A DNA stretch of 64,000 bases, from positions 1-64,000 of the forward strand of contig CABQNX010000003.1 in the NCBI GenBank assembly GCA_902465645.1, read 5' to 3'. Below are positions 52,943 through 61,733 of this stretch, piece by piece. Both the position numbers and the translations under genes were made by a program. The first letter of the stretch is position 1. Each line of letters starts with the position of its first letter. The DNA comes from an uncultured Peptoniphilus sp. (GTDB lineage Bacteria; Bacillota; Clostridia; Tissierellales; Peptoniphilaceae). The notes below the pieces were generated by a model. The model searched no databases, was not told the origin of the DNA, and worked only from the letters and a program-made list of their open reading frames with translations.

Positions 52943-54428
52943 ATACTATCAAAAAACAATAAAAGAAAAACAGATCAAGTACAGATCATATCAGTAGAAC
53001 AACTTGTACCAAAAAATCAAATATTGAGAAAAATAGACAAATACATAGACTTTGATTTCATCTATGAATTAGTAGAAGATAAATACTCACTAGACAATGG
53101 AAGACCATGTGTAGATCCAGTAGTACTAATAAAAATACTATTCATAGAATACCTATTCAGCATAAAAAGTATGAGACAAAAAATAAAAGAAATAGAAGTA
53201 AACATAGCATATAGATGGTTTTTAGGGCTAGACTTTTACGATGAAGTTCCACATTTCACAACCTTTAGTCAAAACTACAGAAGAAGATTTAAAGATACAA
53301 ACATATTTGAAGAAATATTTCAAAACATCTTAAGCCAAGCAATGAACAAAGGATTTGTAGATGAAAAAATACAATTCGTAGACTCCGCACATGTAAAAGC
53401 CCATGCCAATAGACATAAAAACAAAAAAGAAAAAATCAAGAAAATAGCAAAGGCATACCAAGAAGAATTAGACAAAGAAATCGACGAAGATAGAAAAGAA
53501 CATGGAAAAAACCATTAAAAGAAAAAAATAAAAAAGAAGAAACAAAAGAAATAACAGTCTCAACAACAGATCCAGAAAGTAGAATCTTCAATAAAGGAGA
53601 ACACAAAGAAGTATTCGCATATTGTGTAGAAACATCAGTAGACAAAAACTGTTGGATATTAGGTCACAAAACATTTCCAGGAAATCTCCATGACAGCACA
53701 ACCCTACTACCCTTTTATGAAGAAAAACTAAAAAAATTAAAACCAGAAAAAATAGTCATGGATACAGTATACAAAACACCAACCATGGCAAAAAACTACT
53801 AGAAGACGGAATACAACCAGTCTTTCCTTACACAGCACCAAAAAGAAAACCAAAAATAGAAAACCCCTACTACAAAAGAGAATTCATATATGATGAATAC
53901 TATGACTGTTACTTATGCCCAGAAAATCAAATACTAGAATACACAACAACAAATAGAGAAGGATATAGAGAATACAAAATCAATAAAGAACAATGCAAAA
54001 AATGCCCAAATCTCAAAAGATGCACACAGAGTAAAAACTATCACAAAGTAATCACAAGACACATTTGGCAAAAATACCTAGACGAAACAGAATAGTACAG
54101 ATACATCAACAAAGAAAAAGAAGTATATAAAAGAAGAAAAGAAACAGTAGAAAGGCAATTTGGAAGTGCAAAAGAATTCCATGGATTTAGATACACAAAT
54201 ATGATTGGGCTAGCAAAGATGGAAATGAAAGCTGCACTTACATTTGCATGCATAAATATGAAAAAATTAGCAATATTACTATATAAATTGGATCCTAATA
54301 AGGATTTTTTTAATGAATATATTAAAAATGCAACAAACCCAGGAATTATTCCTGGGTTTGTCTACAATCTTAGCAAATTCTTAACAGAATCTGCTTTTTT
54401 AGGATTTATCAAAAGAGGTATTTTATAA
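52943..54428 (+). pseudogene. Degenerate IS1182-type transposase
   Basis: Translated pieces match an IS1182-family DDE transposase: LSKNNKRKTDQVQ, VEQLVPKNQILRKIDKYI, GRPCVDPVVLIKILFIEYLF and, near the end, RRKETVERQFGSAKEFHGF. Four lesions are visible: the expected ATG is ATA (52943-52945), there are frameshifts near 53520 and near 53790, and an in-frame TAG at about 54093. A perfect hairpin lies at 54333-54361. No clear terminal repeats were found. It separates the pgs operon from the ggt genes. Confidence 0.88.
54333..54361. repeat. Hairpin near the end of the IS remnant
   Basis: A perfect 13-bp inverted repeat, ACAAACCCAGGAA with TTCCTGGGTTTGT. It lies inside the transposase C-terminal frame and may act as a terminator for the element. 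Confidence 0.7.
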
Positions 54429-54432
54429 TTTA

Positions 54433-56250
54433 TTAATATCCAACTGCTTTAGCATCTGAATATGGATCTGCTCCACCACAAATTGTTCCATCTTCTAAAT
54501 ATTCAACAGCTTGAACGAAACCAAAAGCTCCTTCTTCTTTTGTTATTTCGTGACCAAGCTCTTTTAATTTGTCTAATTCTTTTTGGTCTATTCCATCCAT
54601 ATATTGAACTTTAGTATCAATATTATCTAATATCCTAGGTAAGTTTATTGAATCTTGTAAGTCCATGTTATTGTCAATTACATGAGAAATAACTTGAGAA
54701 AGTTGAGCAAATATTGATTGTCCTCCAGGTGCTCCGAGTACCATGTATGGGCTATTATCTTCTCTTAATATTATAGTAGGTGACATAGATGACAATGGTT
54801 TTTTATTAGGTTGAACTGAATTTGGTCCTCCAGGTATCGGTGAAAAGTCATCCATGTGATTATTTAGTATGAACCCTCTTCCTTCTGGAACTACTCCACT
54901 TCCAAAGTAATAATTAATTGATTTCGTAATGCCAATCATGTTACCATCTTTATCAGCAGAACTGATATGAGAAGTATCATTTCCTTCGTATTTCCAAGGA
55001 TCATCTGCTTCCCATTTTTGAGACTTAGTCATATCAATTTTAGATGCTAATTTCTTCGCATAATCTTTACTAGTTAAACCTTTAATTGGAACTTTAACAT
55101 AATTAGGATCTCCCATATATTTAGCTCTATCTGCATATACTATTTTAAAAGTTTCACTAAGTAAGTGCATATAATTCGAATCATATAAATTATATTTAGT
55201 CATGTCATAATTTTCGAACATGTTTAAAATTTGAATTAAATGAGTTCCTCCAGATGAAGGTGTAGGAGATGATAGTATCTTGTAACCATGATATGTTCCT
55301 TCTACAGGATCCATTTCATGAATATTATAATTTGCCAAGTCTTCTAATGTAATTACTCCGTCGTATTTCTTTACTGAATTAACGATAGACTCAGCAACTT
55401 CACCTTTATAAAATCCATCGACCCCTTTCTCAGCTATAATTTTTAAAGTATTTGCCAAGTCTGGATTTTTTACTATATTATTTCTCTCTACTGGTAAATT
55501 ATTTTTAGTATAAATTTTACCTAATTCTGGATAATCTTTCATCAGTTTATAAGCATCAGCAAAAGTAACCTCAGCTTTTGGAGTTACTAAAAAACCATTT
55601 TCAGCAAGTTCTATAGCAGGTTGCATTACATCTTTCCTGTCCATAGTTCCATATCTTTCAAGTATATATAACAATCCTTTGACTTCTCCTGGAACGGCAA
55701 CAGCCTTTCCACCGTGAATTTTAGATTCATCAGTTACATTACCATCAGCATCTATAGGATACATATCTTCAGAAGCCCCTGAAGGTGCAACTTCTCTAAA
55801 GTCGATGAATTTAACTTCTCCTGTTTTTCCGTCTCTTATTGTAGCGAATCCTCCACCGCCCAGTCCAGAAGCATTTGGTTCACAAACTCCAAGAGCGAAA
55901 GCAGTGGCTACTGCTGCGTCAACCGCATTTCCACCTTTTTCCATAATAGAAGTACCTATTTTAGAAGCTTCATATCTTTGAGATGATACAACGCCGTTTT
56001 TACCCTTTGCACCTCTATCATCTTTTTTCAAACTTCCATCTTCATTAAATGAAATCCAATCTCCATATTTATAGTTCTTCAATAATTCCTTATCTATCGA
56101 ACTACTTGTTACTTGTGTTTGGCTAGCTTCAGCTGTTTTTTGTTGATTTTTAACATTCTCTGTACTTACTTTTCCACATCCGGCAGTGGAAAAAGCTAGA
56201 ATGGCTGAAAGCAAAACAAGACCAATTCTTTTACTATAAGTAATTTTCAT
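54433..56250 (-). CDS. ggt: Gamma-glutamyltransferase lipoprotein (copy 1)
   Basis: Cleaves or transfers gamma-glutamyl bonds; in PGA systems such enzymes (CapD, PgdS-linked Ggt) anchor or degrade the polymer. At 605 residues it has a lipoprotein signal with Cys25 (STAGC). The catalytic Thr426 is in DTSHISSADKDGN, the first residue of the small subunit after self-cleavage; the next residue is Ser where Thr is usual. GxGGGGF (ASGLGGGGFATIRDG) is present. The start is MKITYSKR after AAAGGAGTT. Confidence 0.92.
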   Translation of the reverse strand: MKITYSKRIGLVLLSAILAFSTAGCGKVSTENVKNQQKTAEASQTQVTSSSIDKELLKNYKYGDWISFNEDGSLKKDDRGAKGKNGVVSSQRYEASKIGTSIMEKGGNAVDAAVATAFALGVCEPNASGLGGGGFATIRDGKTGEVKFIDFREVAPSGASEDMYPIDADGNVTDESKIHGGKAVAVPGEVKGLLYILERYGTMDRKDVMQPAIELAENGFLVTPKAEVTFADAYKLMKDYPELGKIYTKNNLPVERNNIVKNPDLANTLKIIAEKGVDGFYKGEVAESIVNSVKKYDGVITLEDLANYNIHEMDPVEGTYHGYKILSSPTPSSGGTHLIQILNMFENYDMTKYNLYDSNYMHLLSETFKIVYADRAKYMGDPNYVKVPIKGLTSKDYAKKLASKIDMTKSQKWEADDPWKYEGNDTSHISSADKDGNMIGITKSINYYFGSGVVPEGRGFILNNHMDDFSPIPGGPNSVQPNKKPLSSMSPTIILREDNSPYMVLGAPGGQSIFAQLSQVISHVIDNNMDLQDSINLPRILDNIDTKVQYMDGIDQKELDKLKELGHEITKEEGAFGFVQAVEYLEDGTICGGADPYSDAKAVGY

Positions 56251-56325
56251 AGTTTTTAACTCCTTTAACATGAATACATATAAAAAATATTTAATTACTG
56301 ATATTAATCTTGATAATTTCAAATG

Positions 56326-56357
56326 TAATTTACTAAATAATATTATTTAGTAAATTA
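56326..56357. repeat. 32-bp perfect palindrome between the two ggt genes
   Basis: Sixteen-base arms with no spacer, made almost wholly of A and T, run from 56326 to 56357 and include the stop codon of ggt copy 2. No T run follows on the minus strand, so it is a poor terminator. It sits about 76 bp before the ggt copy 1 start and could be an operator or an RNA processing hairpin. Confidence 0.85.
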
Positions 56358-58193
56358 ATATCCAAGCGCCTTACCATCTCGTCTCGGGTCTCCAGCTCCT
56401 TGCAAAATATCTTTTTCGTACTTTACAGCATTAACAGAACCAAAACTTTTATTAAATTCATCACTTGGCTCACAAATATGGCCCATATCACTTAATGCTT
56501 TAATAGTTTCTTCACTAAACCTGTTTTCATATTGTATTGTTGCATCCTTAAACCCTTTAATTCGTGGTGCATCTACAGCTTCTTGCATTGTCATATCATA
56601 ATCTACTAAGTTTGAAATAATTTGTACAATAGTAGATATTATAGTTGTTCCACCAGGTGAACCAACTGCTGCAAAAGGCTTTCCATCTTTAAATAGTAGT
56701 GAAGGTGACATTGATGATAATGGAGTTTTTCCTCCAGCAATTGAGTTAGGATGATCTGCACCGACATCAAAGTCGTCCATTTCATTATTAATAAGTATTC
56801 CATATCCGGGAACTGCAACTTTACTTCCAAAGAAACTGTTTATTGTGAATGTAGTTGCTACCATATTCCCTTCTTTATCAGCTACTGAGAAGTGAGTAGT
56901 ATCTTCATGTTCAAACATCCATGGATCATCTGGCAACGGATTATTTATAGCTTTATCCTTTATTTTAGATGCTTGTTTAGCTGCATATTCTTTACTTACT
57001 AAACCATTTACTGGAACCTTTACAAATTTAGTGTCCCCCATGTATTTAGCTCTATCTGAATAAGCTAAAGAAAATGCATCTGCAAAAATATGAAGTCTTT
57101 CTGGTGAATCAAACTTTACATCTTTAAGATCGAATTTTTCGATAATATTCAAAATTTCAGCTATTATTGTACCACCTGAAGAAGGTGATGGAGATGAATA
57201 AATATCATATCCTCTATAATTAAAATGTATAGGTTCCATTGTTTCAACTTCATAATTCTTCATGTCTTCTAAAGTGAACACTCCACCATACTTATTTACA
57301 GTTTCAACTATAGTATTTGCAACTTCTCCTTCATAAAATCCTTTTTTGCCTTCCTTAGCTAATACTTCAAGAAGTTTTGCATAACCTTCATTTTTTATAA
57401 CATCGCCTGCTTCATAAGGAACTTTTATCCCATTATCTTCTTTTAAGTATAAGTCTGAGGCTTCAGGATATTTACTTAAAGTTCCATATTCTTCATTAAT
57501 ATGAGCTGAAAGTGATGTCGTTACTGTATATCCTTTTTTTGCTAATTCGATTGTAGGTTTTAACACTTCCTCTAAAGACATTGTTCCATAGTTTTCTAAT
57601 GCATAGGTTAGACCAGCAACTGTCCCAGGGATACCTGAGGATTTACCTCCCACACTCTTTTGATCTCCAATTACCTTATCTATTTCTTTACCTTTATCAT
57701 CTTTAGCTTTGACAGTTTGCCACAATTCTGGACTTGCATGTGATGGAGCTTTTTCTCTAAAATTAATAAAGAGTGGTTTTTTATTTTCATCGCTAGATTT
57801 TATTATCATAAATCCTCCGCCACCAGGTCCACAAGCATTTGGTTCAGTTAAACCTAAAGCGAAACCTACTGCAACAGCTGCATCTACTGCATTTCCACCA
57901 TTTTTAATGATTTCTCTACCAATTTTTGATGCTTCATATTTTCCTGAGGATACTATTGCATTTTTCCCTGTGTCATCTCTTCCAGTCGTAGTTAAATTTC
58001 CATCTTTATCCCACAACTGAAAATCGTCAAGAGATGAATAATTTTTATCAACTTCTACTTCATTATTTGTTTGATTTTTAGTGTTATTTGCATCAGATTC
58101 TTTACTTTTTGTTTTTCCACAACTAGCAAGAGGAATCATAAGTGAGAATACTAAAAATATGCAAATAATCTTATTTATTAATTTCTTATTCAT
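56355..58193 (-). CDS. ggt: Gamma-glutamyltransferase lipoprotein (copy 2)
   Basis: A 612-residue paralogue of copy 1, with a lipobox LASC (Cys25) and the canonical nucleophile Thr432 in EDTTHFSVADKEGN. It has GPGGGGFMIIK and the terminal GAGDPRRDGKALGY. The N-terminal 20 residues after Cys are Asn/Lys-rich and look like a flexible tether. Together the pair could divide transfer (anchoring) and hydrolysis of PGA outside the membrane; that division is inference. Confidence 0.92.
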   Translation of the reverse strand: MNKKLINKIICIFLVFSLMIPLASCGKTKSKESDANNTKNQTNNEVEVDKNYSSLDDFQLWDKDGNLTTTGRDDTGKNAIVSSGKYEASKIGREIIKNGGNAVDAAVAVGFALGLTEPNACGPGGGGFMIIKSSDENKKPLFINFREKAPSHASPELWQTVKAKDDKGKEIDKVIGDQKSVGGKSSGIPGTVAGLTYALENYGTMSLEEVLKPTIELAKKGYTVTTSLSAHINEEYGTLSKYPEASDLYLKEDNGIKVPYEAGDVIKNEGYAKLLEVLAKEGKKGFYEGEVANTIVETVNKYGGVFTLEDMKNYEVETMEPIHFNYRGYDIYSSPSPSSGGTIIAEILNIIEKFDLKDVKFDSPERLHIFADAFSLAYSDRAKYMGDTKFVKVPVNGLVSKEYAAKQASKIKDKAINNPLPDDPWMFEHEDTTHFSVADKEGNMVATTFTINSFFGSKVAVPGYGILINNEMDDFDVGADHPNSIAGGKTPLSSMSPSLLFKDGKPFAAVGSPGGTTIISTIVQIISNLVDYDMTMQEAVDAPRIKGFKDATIQYENRFSEETIKALSDMGHICEPSDEFNKSFGSVNAVKYEKDILQGAGDPRRDGKALGY

Positions 58194-58228
58194 GGTTTCT
58201 CCTCTCTATATATTTTATTAAGCATAAT

Positions 58229-59380
58229 TTACTTAATCATAAATCTACCAAGATTTTTTCCACCTAAATCTTTTTTATCAACATCTGCAAATAATTCTTT
58301 ATAATTTGGACAGTTTTCAAATTCTATTGATTTATCTGGATAGTTTTTGTTATAAGAATTGGTGTACTCAATTATACCTTGTAGATGTCTTCCAACTCTT
58401 TCTTCAATTGGATGTCCATTGTCATCATAAGGAACGTAAGTCATACCAAGTTCATTTGCTCGTGTATAAAACTTATCCTTACCCGTTAAGACTAGTTCTT
58501 CATTTGTTGCTCCTCTCAACCTTCCTTGAGAAGCGTTTGCAGTTTCCATTAATAGAGGTACTGTATCTGTGAAATCTCCTAATTCTCTATGTGTTAACCC
58601 GTGAAGATTTTTAGGGGAAGGTTCTAGAGACATATCAATTCCATTCAATTGTAAAGCCATGATCCCTGGAGCTGCAACATTCATACCTTTTTCATGTGAA
58701 ACTGTTGCATTAATTACAGGATATTCAGGTGAAGCTTCGTGTAAATCAAAAGTCAAATTTATATCTTCTTTTTTTACCATTTCTGTAATTGCATATGCAA
58801 CTTTTTCGGTAAATGTTCCATTTTCTTTACCCGGATAAGCTCTGTTAATGTTTCTCATTTCAGAACCTGATAACCTTTGACCTGATGTCGCATGAATATA
58901 TACATCTGGATCTGGCCATTGGTGAATTGGATTTGTAGCTCTTGAACCATATCTATATATTATTTCTTCTCCATCTTTTGTCTTAAAATGCATATCGTGT
59001 GGAGATCCTTCCTGAGTGTCATTATGAGTAAATCCACTTCTATTTGTGTAAGGTAAAACATATACAGTTCCCTTTTTTACTTTAGCATTTTGTATAAATA
59101 AAACTGCAGATAAATGTCCAGATGGTTCATTTGGGTGTGTTCCGCCTAAAAGCAATACTTTTCCCCCATCTTCTTGACCTTTCATAACATATATTGGTGT
59201 ATCTCCAGCACTTCCTTTAATTCCTTCAAAATAATCTGAAAGTTTTTTTATTTCTGTAACTCCTTCACCTGGAGTTATCTCTGGAACTGTTGATAAGCTC
59301 TTAAATTTAATTCCAGTAATAGTAGCAATTGTTAGTGCTACAACCAAACATATGGTAGCAGTAATTTTGTTAGCTTTCAT
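58229..59380 (-). CDS. Membrane-anchored M14/AstE-AspA-like metallohydrolase
   Basis: A 383-residue protein with an N-terminal membrane anchor (about 7-25) and zinc-site motif GGTHPNEPSGHL (His82, Glu85). NINRAYPGKENG and a third ligand in TFDLHEASPEYP follow. The group covers succinylglutamate desuccinylase and aspartoacylase. M14-like enzymes are also known as phage PGA hydrolases, so with ggt downstream a PGA- or gamma-glutamyl-peptide hydrolase is the best guess. It follows the 48-residue peptide gene by 17 bp. Confidence 0.82.
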   Translation of the reverse strand: MKANKITATICLVVALTIATITGIKFKSLSTVPEITPGEGVTEIKKLSDYFEGIKGSAGDTPIYVMKGQEDGGKVLLLGGTHPNEPSGHLSAVLFIQNAKVKKGTVYVLPYTNRSGFTHNDTQEGSPHDMHFKTKDGEEIIYRYGSRATNPIHQWPDPDVYIHATSGQRLSGSEMRNINRAYPGKENGTFTEKVAYAITEMVKKEDINLTFDLHEASPEYPVINATVSHEKGMNVAAPGIMALQLNGIDMSLEPSPKNLHGLTHRELGDFTDTVPLLMETANASQGRLRGATNEELVLTGKDKFYTRANELGMTYVPYDDNGHPIEERVGRHLQGIIEYTNSYNKNYPDKSIEFENCPNYKELFADVDKKDLGGKNLGRFMIK

Positions 59381-59397
59381 CTAATAAATCATCCTCC

Positions 59398-59544
59398 TTA
59401 CTTTATCATAAGAAATCGAAGAATTAACGGTATTACAACAAGAGCTTTATCTACTTGTATAGTTAATTTATCCTCTGTAAATATATTTGTTATAGTTAAA
59501 AGAAGTACTATTAGAAGAAGTATCCTATAAATAATAGTGATCAT
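59398..59544 (-). CDS. 48-residue membrane peptide in the PGA island
   Basis: An unlisted small gene read directly from the sequence. An ATG after AGGAGGATTAAA opens a 48-codon frame ending TAA. It begins MITIIYRILLLIVLLLTITN, one clear membrane helix; a short charged middle EDKLTIQVDK and a second hydrophobic stretch ALVVIPLILRFLMI follow. It lies 10 bp after the permease gene and 17 bp before the hydrolase gene, with AGGAGG sites on both sides. By size and place it recalls the small CapE/PgsE subunits, but I see no sequence proof. Confidence 0.75.
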   Translation of the reverse strand: MITIIYRILLLIVLLLTITNIFTEDKLTIQVDKALVVIPLILRFLMIK

Positions 59545-59554
59545 TTTAATCCTC

Positions 59555-60844
59555 CTATAAACCAATTATTGGTGCTAGCTTATTTGAAAATATAATTATT
59601 AGTAGTCCCCACAAAATTATTATAAGTGAAGGTATCAAACATTTTTTTAGAACTGGGAAATAATTGTCTTTTAATCCTACAACTTGTGCAGCAAATATTC
59701 CTGCCAAAGCTGTTGGAGGCATTAAATCTCCAAGTCCTGAAATTAAAGAAATTCCAGCTGCAGTTATAATAGTATCTTTAGACATTAAAGCTAACAAGAA
59801 AGGTACACCGAGAACAGATGATGCTCCAAATGATGATACAGCTCCAAATAATGGAATAGAAACTGCCATTGCTAAGTATCTCCATCCTTGAGGCATACTT
59901 AAACAAACGCTTACTATGTAACCTCTTACACCTGTTAAAGTCATTATTTGTATAAACATACCTACGCCCATTAAAATAGATAATACACTTAAGACACTGT
60001 TAATAGCTTCCTTTGATGTATCAAAGACATTGATTTTTTTACCTGTAAACAATCCTGTAATTGAAGCTATAATAAATACTAGAGGCATACCTAAATCAGG
60101 AATAGCAGTTACTACTTTATTAATTACCATTAATGCTATAGCAACTATTATTGGTAAATATAATTTAAAACCATATTTTTTCCCTATTTCATGGTCTAAT
60201 TTTGGTAAAACCTTCTCATAATCCATGTTTTTAGCATATTTATATCCATAATATAAAACAAAAGTAATTGCTAAAGGAAATGTTAATAAAGATAAAGGTG
60301 CTTCAAATCCAACATAAGGTATGTCAACTCCTCCACCAATAATCATAGCTGGGATATTCACTGGAGGTGCTATCATTCCTAAAATACCTCCAAATGATAA
60401 TATACAAGCTGTTTCCACAGCAGGTATTCCCATCATTATTAAAACTGGTGCCATAATTGATCCAGCTGACAACACACTTGCTGTTGAAGAGCCAGTTATC
60501 ATTGCTGGAAACATAACTACTAACATAACTAATATTAAGAGTAATGCTGGTTTAGTGTGAAATCTGCCAACTATAGATGTTGTTATCGCATCAAGAGCTC
60601 CAGATTTTTCAACAACTTTCATAAATATCATCGCTGTAGCTATAACTAAAATAGTATCCACATAAGAAAACATACCTTCTACAAGATGCCTTAAAGGAAA
60701 TCCATATCCTCCAACTGCAGCTCCAGCAATAGCTGCAATAGCCATACTTAATCCTATCGGTATTTTAAAAGCCATAGCCGCAACAACGAAAGTTGCGACC
60801 ATAACCACAAATATTAGGAGTTCTATACTAAAATAAAAATTCAT
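59555..60844 (-). CDS. TRAP (DctM)-like large permease
   Basis: A 429-residue transporter with 11-12 membrane segments. Two inverted halves carry PAMITGSSTASVLSAGSIMAPVLI and FGAVSSFGASSVLGVPFLLAL, with GGILGMIAPPVNIPAMIIGGG and GLGDLMPPTALAGIFAAQV in matching positions, as in DctM and related ion-transporter superfamily permeases. No classical DctP or DctQ is present. It follows a lipoprotein gene by 36 bp. Probable substrate: glutamate, gamma-glutamyl peptides or another dicarboxylate. Confidence 0.8.
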   Translation of the reverse strand: MNFYFSIELLIFVVMVATFVVAAMAFKIPIGLSMAIAAIAGAAVGGYGFPLRHLVEGMFSYVDTILVIATAMIFMKVVEKSGALDAITTSIVGRFHTKPALLLILVMLVVMFPAMITGSSTASVLSAGSIMAPVLIMMGIPAVETACILSFGGILGMIAPPVNIPAMIIGGGVDIPYVGFEAPLSLLTFPLAITFVLYYGYKYAKNMDYEKVLPKLDHEIGKKYGFKLYLPIIVAIALMVINKVVTAIPDLGMPLVFIIASITGLFTGKKINVFDTSKEAINSVLSVLSILMGVGMFIQIMTLTGVRGYIVSVCLSMPQGWRYLAMAVSIPLFGAVSSFGASSVLGVPFLLALMSKDTIITAAGISLISGLGDLMPPTALAGIFAAQVVGLKDNYFPVLKKCLIPSLIIILWGLLIIIFSNKLAPIIGL

Positions 60845-60880
60845 TAAATTACTCCTTTCTTTATATTAATCTTTTATTTT

Positions 60881-61528
60881 TTACTTGTTAAAAACTACTT
60901 TTAAAGAATCTAGGGCTTTAGACATTTGATCAATGTATTCTACTGGAACATTTTTAGATTCTCCGATTCCTTTAATCAATCCATCTTTATCGCCTTCAGA
61001 AACTACTATTGCATAATCAGCATTCTCAAAACTTGGTTTTATAAATTTATCAGACAATTCACCTCTTCTGGCTTCTCCACCAATATGCATTGCTATTATC
61101 TTTACACCATTTGACTTAGCGTCCTCAATGAGACCGTTTACTCTCTCTAATTCAGCATTTGCATCAATCCCAGCTGCTCCAAGTCCTTTAGATGATCCTC
61201 CAACTGCAAGTATTAGAGTTTTTGCATCACCTATTTCTCCTTTTTTAGCTAGATTATTCATATTATAATTTATTGTCAAATTATCTAATATAGCTTTAAC
61301 CATTTCAACATCTGCACTTTGTCCAACTGTTGTTAATAAAACAGGTTCCTCTGCTTTAAAATCAACTGTAGCAGCTTTTTCTGAGTCTCCCTTATTTTCT
61401 ACTTGCTCTTTTGATTCAACTTTATTATTAGTGGAAGCGTTTTTAGGAGTCTTATCACCTCCACAAGCAACTAAAAACATTGATACAACTAACAATAACG
61501 ATAATGATAAACATATTTTCTTTTTCAT
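60881..61528 (-). CDS. Lipoprotein, DUF6305-like
   Basis: A 215-residue lipoprotein with Cys22 in FLVACGGDK, an Asn/Lys/Glu-rich linker (about 25-60) and a compact alpha/beta domain. The domain has VLLTTVGQSADVEMVKA and LILAVGGSSKGLGAAG. The DUF6305 assignment is from memory. It heads the permease-peptide-hydrolase-ggt series and may be the extracytoplasmic binding protein for that permease. Confidence 0.75.
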   Translation of the reverse strand: MKKKICLSLSLLLVVSMFLVACGGDKTPKNASTNNKVESKEQVENKGDSEKAATVDFKAEEPVLLTTVGQSADVEMVKAILDNLTINYNMNNLAKKGEIGDAKTLILAVGGSSKGLGAAGIDANAELERVNGLIEDAKSNGVKIIAMHIGGEARRGELSDKFIKPSFENADYAIVVSEGDKDGLIKGIGESKNVPVEYIDQMSKALDSLKVVFNK

Positions 61529-61554
61529 AATTGTCCTCCTTAATATATTATCTT

Positions 61555-61583
61555 AATATAAGGTTAACACAGCAAACCTTTTC
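61555..61583 (-). promoter_or_regulatory. Promoter and inverted repeat before the DUF6305-like operon
   Basis: On the minus strand a TTGCTG -35 box, a 17-bp spacer and GATAAT lie upstream of AAGGAGGACAATT. An inverted repeat AAGGTT-N9-AACCTT (about 61561-61581) overlaps the -35 box and is a candidate regulator site. Confidence 0.6.
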
Positions 61584-61691
61584 ATTCTATTTTTTCTCAT
61601 ATTTATTAATAATAATTTTTATATTCTTAATTTTCTTACTTAAAATATAAATAATTTTAATTCTTGAATAATAATTCTCAAAAATTACAAG

Positions 61692-61714
61692 AAAAAAGGA
61701 CGCCTAAGCGCCCT
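61692..61714 (-). terminator. Terminator after hpf
   Basis: A 6-bp GGGCGC/GCGTCC stem (one wobble) followed by TTTTTTC on the minus strand. Confidence 0.85.
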
Positions 61715-61733
61715 CAAATTTTATATTATTAAA

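Noticed and set aside
54201..54428. An independent small gene
   Set aside because: It is the C-terminal piece of the broken IS1182 transposase.
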